Below, one piece after another: positions 26,522-34,905 of a stretch of 64,000 nucleotides of DNA (positions are counted from its first letter, which is position 1; every line of letters begins with the position of its first letter). The stretch comes from Nostoc sp. UHCC 0926 (GTDB lineage: Bacteria; Cyanobacteriota; Cyanobacteriia; Cyanobacteriales; Nostocaceae): positions 5,022,001 through 5,086,000 of the forward strand of contig NZ_CP117768.1 in assembly GCF_028623165.1 (NCBI RefSeq), in the 5' to 3' direction. Below the pieces are notes generated by a model. That model was not told where the DNA came from. It searched no databases and saw only the letters and a list, made by a program, of their open reading frames with translations. The translations under genes and the position numbers were made by a program.

Positions 26522-27493
26522 ATGAATCGTTCCGCCTGCCTCATTTTCAATCCAGTTGCGGGTCAGGGTGACCCAGATTTAGAGCTGGCAGAAATTCGGA
26601 CAATATTAGAGCCAGAGATTGACCTAGATATTTATCTCACAACTGAAGAAATCGGCGCTGACGAACTGGCCTATGCAGCGGTAGCGAGGGGTGTAGATGC
26701 AATCATTGCTTCGGGGGGAGATGGCACCCTTTCAGCGGCGGCAGCGGCTTTAGTGGGTACAGAGATTCCATTTGGGATCATTTCCCGAGGAACAGCAAAC
26801 GCTTTTGCCACAGCTTTAGGAATTCCTGACACGATCGCAGCTGCGTGTCACACAATTTTGCAGGGAGGAACCCGCAGTGTAGACGTAGCCTATTGCAACG
26901 ATCAACCAATGGTACTCCTAGCAGGTATTGGCTTTGAAGCTGAAACTGTAGAATTGGCAGACCGAGACGCCAAGAATCGCTTTGGAATGATGGCCTACGT
27001 CTTAGCTGGAATTCAGCAACTGAGAAACTTAAAAAACTTTGATGTTGAAATTGAAACTGAGGACAAAATAATTAAAACTAGCGCCTGTGCAGTAACAGTA
27101 GCAAATGCTGCACCTGCCACTTCTGTCTTAGCTCAGGGCCCAGCAGGTCTGGTTTATGATGATGGGCTACTAGATTTAACGATTGTAGCTTCAGTTAATA
27201 AGGCAGGAGCGATCGCAGCTACATTTCATCTATTTCAAACGGCTTCTACAGGTAACGCCGTAGAACGGGATGATATTGGCTTCCTGCGAGCCAAACAATT
27301 TAAAATTACGACTAATCCACCACAAAAGGTTGTTCTAGATGGTGAGATAGTGGGCACAACTCCAGTAGAAATTAAGTGTGTTCCAGCAGGCTTGAAAATT
27401 TTTGTGCCATTAGTAGAAGAAGTTGAGCCTACCGAAAAACTAGAGGGACTCCCCAACCTGACTATTGAGATGAAAGACACAGTAGGAGAATAA
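26522..27493 (+). CDS. YegS/diacylglycerol-kinase-family lipid kinase
   Basis: This 323-residue protein has the DAGK catalytic domain (residues 1-130) with FNPVAGQGDPDLELAEI, the nucleotide-binding SGGDGTLSAAAAALVG and GIISRGTANAFATALGIP. A C-terminal beta-rich domain carries VVLDGEIVGTTPVEIK. Such enzymes phosphorylate diacylglycerol or related lipids at the membrane. The substrate is not deducible. A perfect 34-bp palindrome lies 53 bases after the stop. Confidence 0.9.
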   Translation: MNRSACLIFNPVAGQGDPDLELAEIRTILEPEIDLDIYLTTEEIGADELAYAAVARGVDAIIASGGDGTLSAAAAALVGTEIPFGIISRGTANAFATALGIPDTIAAACHTILQGGTRSVDVAYCNDQPMVLLAGIGFEAETVELADRDAKNRFGMMAYVLAGIQQLRNLKNFDVEIETEDKIIKTSACAVTVANAAPATSVLAQGPAGLVYDDGLLDLTIVASVNKAGAIAATFHLFQTASTGNAVERDDIGFLRAKQFKITTNPPQKVVLDGEIVGTTPVEIKCVPAGLKIFVPLVEEVEPTEKLEGLPNLTIEMKDTVGE

Positions 27494-27546
27494 GGGCATG
27501 GGGCATGGGGGAGCCACTGCGTTGTCCGGGTTTCCCGGCTTGTACC

Positions 27547-27580
27547 CCTACGGGGATCTTGCTAGCAAGATCCCCGTAGG
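27547..27580. repeat. perfect 34-bp palindrome
   Basis: CCTACGGGGATCTTGCT is followed directly by its exact reverse complement, giving a 17-bp stem. It sits between the lipid-kinase and metallophosphoesterase genes within a repeat-rich spacer (27494-27640). It may terminate transcription, but there is no T-tract. Confidence 0.7.
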
Positions 27581-27664
27581 AGAAGCAAGTGGCATCAAGG
27601 GGAGAGACTTGCTACAACCTTGCTCCCCTGTCCCCTTTAATAGAAGATTCAGGAGTAGGTTGCA

Positions 27665-29227
27665 TTGAAACTTGTATCTGATCCAGCGATCGCTAACAAA
27701 ATTAGTAAAATGAATCAGCGGGTACGGTGGCAAGATCCGTTAATTGTGGAACGGAACATCGACCAAACTCGGCTGGTGTTGGAAGATGGTCAAACAGACA
27801 ATTCTGAGTTTTCATTTTTAGTTGTAGGTGATAGTGGTTCCGGCCAGCACCGGGGACACAATCCCCAGCGACAGGTGGCTGAACTGATGCTGCCCCATCA
27901 CAACGAATCCCGTTTTATGCTGCACATGGGGGATGTGGTCTATTTAGTGGGGTCGAGTGAATACTACCAGCAGAACTTCATCCAGCCTTACCGAGAGTTT
28001 ATCTTGGGCGGAGAGCATCCCAGACGGATTGCCTATGACCAGATGATTTTTAAGCTGCCCATTCTACCTGTACCGGGAAATCACGATTACTATAACTTGC
28101 CGATTTTATTGAGCTTGGCATCTCTAACAACATTACCCATTCGTGGCCTGTTGCGATCGCGGTTAGACCTAGATGTGGGCTTGCATGGCTCAGGAACCGG
28201 TGACGCTTACGCACGGGCATTTCTGGACTATCTAAAAGCGTTTCAGCTTTCAGGAGAGTTAAATCATCATTTAGATCAGTACTACACAGCCAAGACAGAT
28301 ACAGGTCGTTGTCTTAGCTATGAACCTGGGCACTTCACCCGCCTTCCCAATCGCTACTATACTTTCCGCTATGGCGGTATAGATTTCTTTGCTTTGGATT
28401 CTAATACATTTAACGATCCACCACCGCTACCTAAAACAAAAAAAGGTGACGCTGATCGCAAAGTCTTAGAAAAACGCCGTGAAGATTTAGAGCAAGAAAA
28501 GCTGCAAATCGTTGAAACCTCAGCCAAGCTTCGTCCAGAAAACCCCACCGAAGCCGACCAATTAGACGACTTCCACGCCAAGCTGTCACAAATTGAAGAA
28601 ATTATTATTGATATCGATAAGCAACTAGCTGCTGATAAAAGAACGCTGACTGATACTGAACAACTGGAGTGGCTGAAGCGAAGATTAATTGAATCTTGGA
28701 ATACTGCTGAAGTTCGCGGAAGGGTGATTTATTTCCATCATCCTCCCTATGTAACTGAGGCGACAAAGTGGCAACAAGCACAAACTCTGATAATTCGCGA
28801 TCGCTTCCGTGATGTGCTGGATGCGGTAGCCAAAGAAATAGGTTCCCTAACTCAGGGGCGTCCTTTGGTTGATTTGGTATTAAACGGTCACGCGCACTGC
28901 TTGGAACATCTGGAAACAATGGATACGGGACACGCTGATTCTCATATTCACTGGATTATTTGTGGTGGTAGTGGATTTAGTTTGCGACGCCAGCGGATTG
29001 AGGGAGCAGATTTGATGGAGACTTTTGGGAACGAAAATAGATTAGTGGCGCGATCGCATCTCTTCATTGGTCGCAACGGTCAAGGTTTTCAGAAGCGACG
29101 ACCTTACTCAGGTTTACGCATTGACGTTAAAGGCGAAGATCATCCCAAGTTCATTGTCCGTCCCTTGGTTGCTGAATGGCATCAGCGGCAATGGCATAAT
29201 CGGGAACTTGAGCCGTTGATCATCTAG
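27665..29227 (+). CDS. calcineurin-like metallophosphoesterase
   Basis: The frame begins at TTG 27665 with AGGAG upstream; ATG 27710 (MNQRVRWQDPL) is an equally plausible start (505 residues). The metal-binding motifs of the family are in order: VVGDSGSG (Asp), LHMGDVVYLVG (Gly-Asp), PVPGNHDYYN (Gly-Asn-His), YFHHPPY and VLNGHAHCLE (Gly-His-x-His). A charged helical insertion (residues about 255-330, EKRREDLEQEKLQIVE) interrupts the core. No signal peptide is seen. The substrate is unknown. Confidence 0.88.
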   Translation: MKLVSDPAIANKISKMNQRVRWQDPLIVERNIDQTRLVLEDGQTDNSEFSFLVVGDSGSGQHRGHNPQRQVAELMLPHHNESRFMLHMGDVVYLVGSSEYYQQNFIQPYREFILGGEHPRRIAYDQMIFKLPILPVPGNHDYYNLPILLSLASLTTLPIRGLLRSRLDLDVGLHGSGTGDAYARAFLDYLKAFQLSGELNHHLDQYYTAKTDTGRCLSYEPGHFTRLPNRYYTFRYGGIDFFALDSNTFNDPPPLPKTKKGDADRKVLEKRREDLEQEKLQIVETSAKLRPENPTEADQLDDFHAKLSQIEEIIIDIDKQLAADKRTLTDTEQLEWLKRRLIESWNTAEVRGRVIYFHHPPYVTEATKWQQAQTLIIRDRFRDVLDAVAKEIGSLTQGRPLVDLVLNGHAHCLEHLETMDTGHADSHIHWIICGGSGFSLRRQRIEGADLMETFGNENRLVARSHLFIGRNGQGFQKRRPYSGLRIDVKGEDHPKFIVRPLVAEWHQRQWHNRELEPLII

Positions 29228-29259
29228 TAACATAATTCTGGAAATATTAGCCCATATAA

Positions 29260-29286
29260 GTAGAGACGCAATCATTGCATCTCTAC
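29260..29286. terminator. hairpin after metallophosphoesterase gene
   Basis: GTAGAGACGCAAT and ATTGCATCTCTAC form a nearly perfect stem with a one-base loop. This is the common Nostoc GTAGAGACG-type dispersed palindrome and may serve as the 3' end for both flanking convergent genes. Confidence 0.55.
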
Positions 29287-29344
29287 TAACTGCCTATTTA
29301 GCCTTATTACGTGTAATTGCACCCAGCAAAAGCATAGTTGTTAA

Positions 29345-29755
29345 TTAAATTATTCCTGGGCCTCTACCGCGTTTGTCACCCTTTTCTGTCAACTTGCCTT
29401 CCTCGTCGTCTTGATTAACTTCTGCAAGTTCTTCAGCACGTGCTGCCTTTTCTTCTGCTGCTTGTTGGCGTGCATCACCCGGTACTTCGTAGTACATTTC
29501 CGGTTCAACTGCATAGTTGTTAGACAAACCTTCTTGGTCTACGGTATAGCCGTCAGTGGTGCGTATACTTTCTGAATCAGTTTGATCATCGGTAGATGCA
29601 TCTGCCTCTTTTTCTTCTGTAGGGAGTGTTTTATACTCATCTCCTTCTCTTTCCATTCGAGCAGCTATTTCAGCTGGGATAATGCCGCGATCGTATGTAT
29701 TTACTTCGGCTCTATCAGATGAATCTATACCTTTATTAACTCCTTCATTAGCCAT
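29345..29755 (-). CDS. acidic hydrophilic protein of unknown function
   Basis: This 136-residue protein is highly charged and lacks hydrophobic segments (RAEVNTYDRGIIPAEIAARM, EEKEADASTDDQTDSES, AAEEKAARAEELAEVNQDDE), ending in a basic GDKRGRGPGII. It looks largely disordered, like stress- or desiccation-associated hydrophilins. That role is suggested only by composition and by the stress-type genes downstream on the same strand. Confidence 0.7.
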   Translation of the reverse strand: MANEGVNKGIDSSDRAEVNTYDRGIIPAEIAARMEREGDEYKTLPTEEKEADASTDDQTDSESIRTTDGYTVDQEGLSNNYAVEPEMYYEVPGDARQQAAEEKAARAEELAEVNQDDEEGKLTEKGDKRGRGPGII

Positions 29756-30167
29756 AAATTATGTCCTCTTAAAGAATGTATTAAATAACTTCAAAAACCA
29801 GATTAGGCTGTTTTTCATCTCAAATCTACTATCTTTAGAAGTGATTTAAATTTAAAAATAATCTTATATTCTCTATCTTTGGATGTATCCAAAAAACTAA
29901 TATTAAGTCAGGTTAAATACTGATAATTTACATTAATTGCGTAGAACAAGGGTTTTGGCTGAAGTTGACACTGACATCAATGAACATTATTCTGCCCCTA
30001 CTGCCTTTTGCATGTAAAATAGGATAGTTACAAAATTCTCTACTTTTTAGAGAAGTCGGGAATGTGAAGCTTTGGATTGGATATATTTAATTAGCAAATC
30101 ATACCCACTACTATGCTGAGGCTAGTACAGCTTCGTGTAAATCCTAGCTACCATCTCAATTAACAAG

Positions 30168-30189
30168 ACAAGGGGCTTAAGCCCCTTGT
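30168..30189 (-). terminator. palindromic terminator for the CAAD gene
   Basis: The 22-bp perfect palindrome ACAAGGGGCTT/AAGCCCCTTGT lies 51 bases after the CAAD-protein stop and is followed on the minus strand by CTTGTTAATT. The rest of the 485-bp spacer 29756-30240 shows no gene. Confidence 0.6.
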
Positions 30190-30240
30190 TAAAGGTAGAT
30201 AAACTTCCGCCATAGTGTACTACTTTAATGATTTGGAAAT

Positions 30241-30675
30241 TTATCCGCCTAAAAACTGGCTTTTTAGTGATTGAATTTCATCCGCTAATTCTTGCCGAGT
30301 TGAAGCCTTCAGTAGATAACGGAAAATGAACCATGTGGCGTAACTAATTCCAATTAACTCAAAGAGTAGTGATAGTAGTGGAGTCCCATTGATTGCATCC
30401 AGGACTGCTAGTACTATCTTGGCTGTAACAATCGCCGCCAAAATTAAAGCCACAGTTATTAGAGGCTGCTTGTAGTCCTGAAAAAAGCTACTTAAGTATT
30501 CGGGTAATTGCTCCAAAAATTCAGAAACTTGTCTGCTAATTTGCTGCAATTGAGATTCCGGTTGAGCTGCTGGTGGTAACTTTGGCAAGTTTGCTGTATC
30601 TACACCTTTAAGTGCTAGCGTATTTTGTGATAAGGATGCATTGATGGATTCACGTTGCTGTTGTTCAGTTTCCAT
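30241..30675 (-). CDS. CAAD / CURT1-like thylakoid membrane protein
   Basis: The start at ATG 30675 gives 144 residues. The C-terminal half matches the CAAD domain: an amphipathic FLEQLPEYLSSFFQDYKQP, two membrane helices (LITVALILAAIVTAKIVLAV and LLSLLFELIGISYATWFIFR), and YLLKASTRQELADEIQSLK. The same domain anchors some cyanobacterial aminoacyl-tRNA synthetases and makes up plant CURT1, which curves thylakoid margins. The stand-alone form here fits a CURT1-like membrane-shaping role. The N-terminal region is a Gln/Ser-rich linker. Confidence 0.85.
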   Translation of the reverse strand: METEQQQRESINASLSQNTLALKGVDTANLPKLPPAAQPESQLQQISRQVSEFLEQLPEYLSSFFQDYKQPLITVALILAAIVTAKIVLAVLDAINGTPLLSLLFELIGISYATWFIFRYLLKASTRQELADEIQSLKSQFLGG

Positions 30676-30861
30676 AGTTTTTATTTTCGGGAAGTACAAG
30701 AGTTTCTATAACTGACTGAGCGTCAATAAATATAATTATTAAGGTCGTCAGCTGTCAATTATTAATGGTCAGTATTGAGTATAACTGACCATCAAGAATG
30801 AGTAGGGGCATCTAATTTTATTTATAGCCTACCTACTCACACGGATTTGTTGTTACCTAGC

Positions 30862-31323
30862 TTATTTTTTCGGTGCGAGAACAGTTGCTTTAACAACTAC
30901 ACTTTTGACACCTTTAATTTGTTTAGCTAAAGGTTCAATTTTAGCTAACTCCTGCTGATTGCTCACAGTTCCGGCGACAGTGACAGTTCCATTTTCTGCA
31001 GCATCAACTGTTAGTTGACTCTTGGGTATGTTTGCCTCTAACTTGGAGCGAACTTCACTTTTTAGGTCACCTTTGGCTCGTTGTGTATCGCCACCAGTGA
31101 TATTACTGCGCTGTTCGCGGGCGCGAATATCCTCATTTAGTTGTCTTCTGCGGACATCACTTTGTGCGTCTTGTTGAGAAGCTTGTGTTGTTTGTGCAGT
31201 AGGCGTTTGGGGAGCTTCATTAGGATTATTGGGTGCAGATTCACTTGTTTTAGAAGCGTTATCACAAGCGGCAACACCAAAAACTAAAAGGCCACTAATT
31301 AAAAAAGGAGTTAGCTTTTGCAT
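30862..31323 (-). CDS. BON-domain lipoprotein
   Basis: The start at ATG 31323 gives a lipoprotein signal, MQKLTPFLISGLLVFGVAAC, with Cys at residue 20. A Gln/Thr-rich linker and an Arg-rich segment (VRRRQLNEDIRAREQRSN) precede one BON domain (residues about 90-150, KSEVRSKLEANIPKSQLTVD, TVTVAGTVSNQQELAKIE). BON domains bind membranes and are frequent in osmotic or envelope stress proteins. An upstream extension to 31344 is unlikely to be used. Confidence 0.85.
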   Translation of the reverse strand: MQKLTPFLISGLLVFGVAACDNASKTSESAPNNPNEAPQTPTAQTTQASQQDAQSDVRRRQLNEDIRAREQRSNITGGDTQRAKGDLKSEVRSKLEANIPKSQLTVDAAENGTVTVAGTVSNQQELAKIEPLAKQIKGVKSVVVKATVLAPKK

Positions 31324-31475
31324 ATATTGAATTCGGAATCGCAAAGTGAAAGTTGTGGAGTTTATTGATATTCACGGCAGAAGTGAGGAGCAAATTTACT
31401 TAAGTTAAGAGCAAGTTTTCAACTTCTTGCTCCGGCAATTTTGGGGGAACTAGTGTGAGTGACAACTACCTTAGC

Positions 31476-33431
31476 TTAGAGTGTTTCATCACGGCGGTCA
31501 ACAATTACTACCGCAGGATCGTCTGTATAAGACCCTGTTGAGTAATTGGTGCGATCGCTATTAACAACTGGTGTGCTATAATCTGTTGCTCGATCTAAAC
31601 TTGGGCGATGTTCGCCGAGATCAGTGCCATCATAGATCGCAAATTCTTCAATCCCTCGACGTTTGAGAATAGCTTCAGCTTGGTGGATTTCAGCTTCATT
31701 AGCATCGATAATTATTAAGTAGTCGCCTCTTTGGAAGCGATCGCCATAAACTCGCGCCTTGTCTTCAGGAATTCCCAAGCCAACCAGTGCGCCAACAATA
31801 CTCCCCGCTGCTGCACCTATAGCACCGCCAGCTACTGTTGTCGCCAAAGCTGTTGCTGCTGCGCCACCCAAAATTACAGGTCCGATTCCAGGAATAGCTA
31901 AAGTCCCAAGACCAACTAATAAACCAGTCAAGCCGCCTAGTACTCCGCCTGTAGCTGCTCCAGTTTTGGCGCCGTCGTCTGCTTTATTACCTGCACCTGC
32001 GGTTCTATCTACATCTACACCTGCGATCCCCTGACCGTTTGCATCCTTGGCAATGATCGAGACTCTACTCATCGGGAAACCAGCATCTCGCAAATCTGTA
32101 AGTGCTGCTTCTGCATCTCGACGATGAGAAAATACTCCAATTGCTCGTCTATTTACACCACTACGAGCCGCAGTTGGAGTTGTTGAGTAATTGGTGGGAT
32201 CGCTATTAACAACTGGTGTGCTATAATCGGTTGCTCGATCTAAACTTGGGCGATGTTCGCCGAGATCAGTGCCATCATAGATCGCAAATTCTTCAATCCC
32301 TCGACGTTTGAGAATAGCTTCAGCTTGGCGGGTTTCAGCTTCATTAGCATCGATAATTATTAAGTAGTCGCCTCTTTGGAAGCGATCGCCATAAACTCGC
32401 GCCTTGTCTTCAGGAATTCCCAAGCCAACCAGTGCGCCAACAATACTCCCCGCTGCTGCACCTATAGCACCGCCAGCTACTGTTGTCGCCAAAGCTGTTG
32501 CTGCTGCGCCACCCAAAATTACAGGTCCGATTCCAGGAATAGCTAAAGTCCCAAGACCAACTAATAAACCAGTCAAGCCGCCTAGTACTCCGCCTGTAGC
32601 TGCTCCAGTTTTGGCGCCGTCGTCTGCTTTATTACCTGCACCTGCGGTTCTATCTACATCTACACCTGCGATCCCCTGACCGTTTGCATCCTTGGCAATG
32701 ATCGAGACTCTACTCATCGGGAAACCAGCATCTCGCAAATCTGTAAGTGCTGCTTCTGCATCTCGACGATGAGAAAATACTCCAATTGCTCGTCTATCTA
32801 CACCACTACGAGCCGCAGTCGGAGTTGGAGTGACATAATCAGTGGAAGTAGGAGTTGGAGTCACATAACCAGTGCTTGCATTTGTAGCATCTGGGTTGTC
32901 GTAAATGCCAAACTCTTCCACACCCTGCTGACGTAAAATTGCTTCTGCTCTAAGAATTTCTGTATCTGTGCCATCTATGATGACTAAATAGTGTCCTCGT
33001 CTAACGCGTTCGTCGTAAACTTTAGCTCGTTCTTCGGGAATTCCTAAACCAACCAATGCACCAAGCAAACTGCCAGCTATTGCACCAATACCAGCTCCAG
33101 TCAGGGTGGTAGCTAGGGTGGTTGCAGCAGCTCCAGCTAGCATAATTGGCCCGACTCCAGGAATTGCCAAAGTCCCAAGACCAACTAATAAGCCAGTCAA
33201 TCCGCCCAAAGCAGTGCCTGTAACTGCTCCAACTTTAGCACCTTCGTCAGATTTGTCACCGACGCGATCGCTCACTTCAGCGCCAGCAATATCATCTTTG
33301 TCTCCATCCTGTGTAATGACAGAGACTCTATCCATGTCAAAGCCGGTGTTTTTCAATTCATGTAGAGCATGTTCAACATCTCGACGATTAGAAAATACAC
33401 CTACACCACGTTTATGTACACCTACAACCAT
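31476..33431 (-). CDS. triple-module general-stress (17M-type) glycine-zipper protein
   Basis: This 651-residue protein repeats one module three times. Each starts with an N-terminal YflT/GSP17M-like alpha-beta part (GVFSHRRDAEAALTDLRDAG), then a Gly/Ala zipper membrane-insertable part (GGLTGLLVGLGTLAIPGIGP, AIGAAAGSIVGALVGLGIP). A ferredoxin-like part follows (RGDYLIIIDANEAE, AILKRRGIEEFAIYDG). Modules start near residues 1, 210 and 425. Modules 2 and 3 are almost identical, which makes the gene a recent internal duplication. Single-module relatives are stress-induced; the function is not known. It begins the minus-strand run of stress-type genes. Confidence 0.85.
   Translation of the reverse strand: MVVGVHKRGVGVFSNRRDVEHALHELKNTGFDMDRVSVITQDGDKDDIAGAEVSDRVGDKSDEGAKVGAVTGTALGGLTGLLVGLGTLAIPGVGPIMLAGAAATTLATTLTGAGIGAIAGSLLGALVGLGIPEERAKVYDERVRRGHYLVIIDGTDTEILRAEAILRQQGVEEFGIYDNPDATNASTGYVTPTPTSTDYVTPTPTAARSGVDRRAIGVFSHRRDAEAALTDLRDAGFPMSRVSIIAKDANGQGIAGVDVDRTAGAGNKADDGAKTGAATGGVLGGLTGLLVGLGTLAIPGIGPVILGGAAATALATTVAGGAIGAAAGSIVGALVGLGIPEDKARVYGDRFQRGDYLIIIDANEAETRQAEAILKRRGIEEFAIYDGTDLGEHRPSLDRATDYSTPVVNSDPTNYSTTPTAARSGVNRRAIGVFSHRRDAEAALTDLRDAGFPMSRVSIIAKDANGQGIAGVDVDRTAGAGNKADDGAKTGAATGGVLGGLTGLLVGLGTLAIPGIGPVILGGAAATALATTVAGGAIGAAAGSIVGALVGLGIPEDKARVYGDRFQRGDYLIIIDANEAEIHQAEAILKRRGIEEFAIYDGTDLGEHRPSLDRATDYSTPVVNSDRTNYSTGSYTDDPAVVIVDRRDETL
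31537..32181 (-). repeat. 645-bp direct repeat, copy A
   Basis: This segment encodes module 3 and its linker and matches 32182-32826 with about six differences seen by eye (for example GCGATCGC versus GGGATCGC). The repeat length is 215 codons exactly, so the frame is kept. Confidence 0.9.
32182..32826 (-). repeat. 645-bp direct repeat, copy B
   Basis: This is the adjacent partner of 31537-32181, encoding module 2 with its linker. The tandem arrangement is prone to slippage or to assembly collapse. Confidence 0.9.
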
Positions 33432-34545
33432 TATTTTTTCTCCTCAACAAAAATCAATTATTTACTTACAAACAAATTTATAGCTGGTAATAACCCGAAT
33501 GTCACTAAGAAAAGGTCAAACCCCTGTTAGGACTGGGTGTAGGCGAGAAGCTAGCACCCACTGACTCGCTCGGTTTTTAGATTTCACGTGCTAGTTATTG
33601 ACCGTGCAACCCTTATCCCCTTACACCCTAACAGCCAAAAGTCAGCCATTTTTAAGGATTTGTACTTTTTTAGTGCCATTGGGCAATAACCCTTATTAAT
33701 ACATGTTTATGTTTCCTTTTCATCAATCGCTTGGAAGAATTTTTGTCTCTATCATGAGACATAGGTGATTTTATCTAAAGACTAAAGATAAGTAAAAATT
33801 TCCTGTATCAAATATATTTTTTATAAAAAAATATTAAGAGATTTTATTCGTCAAAAATTTTTTATTTTTTTATATGAAAACTTTATTTTTAAAATTAACT
33901 ATATTTATGTTACAAAACTATTGATTAGATGCAATATGCGGTAAGAAAACATAGTTATGCATCGGTGACAGCTTAAGGAAAAATCTGCTTTGTTTTAAGG
34001 TTTTGCCCTCACCCATCCCCAACATTTTCAACGGGTGAGGGTTTGCCACAGGAAAAGCTTACCCAATAAGTTCCCCTAATTTTAACTGAGGATTCGGGGT
34101 TAGGGGATGAAGGCAACTGGAGAACGCTTGTTAGCACTAACTTTTACATTAAGTTGACACCAATAACATTGTTGTGCCTTTATCGTCTGGTACTGTACCA
34201 GACCCATTTCAAACCTGCTATATCTGTAGATGCATTTTTATAAAATTTACTTTTGTTAAGAATATTTTATTTTCTTAAATTAGGACTCATATTTGATTTT
34301 TGAAATACACGTAGGGGAGCCAGTGCATTATGAACTTTTCCAAAGTTGTAGCAACTGGTGAACCAGCGCACCCAAGTTGGTTTTCAACTGTCACGGTGAC
34401 TGGTGTTAGTGTAGGGATAGCGACTGTGCGTAGCGTCACCCGATAGCGAGTTTTCTTCCAAAGGGAGACGCCAAGAACGAGCGTCAGAGCGTTATGTTAG
34501 GGACTGACAAAAAATAAATTATCCAAAATTATTTGTACATTTGTA

Positions 34546-34573
34546 GTAGGGGCGCAAAACCTTGCGCCCCTAC
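34546..34573. repeat. GTAGGGGCGCAA-type palindrome
   Basis: GTAGGGGCGCAA and TTGCGCCCCTAC form a 12-bp stem around AACC. This is a typical dispersed palindrome of filamentous cyanobacteria. It lies in the 1.4-kb AT-rich spacer 33484-34905, where I see no credible gene. That spacer also holds CTCACCC/GGGTGAG inverted repeats near 34010-34050 and mosaic repeats near 34410-34490, and must contain the promoters of both divergent genes. Confidence 0.65.
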
Positions 34574-34905
34574 AATGGGATGTTTTTTTAACTGGAAGTC
34601 CCTTAGACAAAAATACGGTATCGTCGGAAGGCTTTGGTGCATTAGAACAGATTCCGTAACTTACTCTACATATACTTAGATTTTTTAACACAATAAAATC
34701 GGATTCCTATATATAAAAAAATTACCAAATATCACATTATTTTTTTACCAAAAGAGTAATAAAAATATTTATTTTGATTAAAATACGACTTTTGGTAAAA
34801 GAATTTATTACTTAAGAAAGTGTCAGGTTATCTAACTGATAATTAAACTAATTAGTAAGCCATTTTCTAAATGGGTATTTAATTGAGTGCAAGTGAGAAA
34901 AGACT

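Noticed and set aside
31759..33483. Plus-strand frames rich in Pro/Ala over the stress protein
   Set aside because: Mirror images of the Gly/Ala zipper coding on the minus strand.
34497..34691. 64-residue minus-strand frame in the 1.4-kb spacer
   Set aside because: It crosses a dispersed palindrome and shows no conserved-looking sequence.
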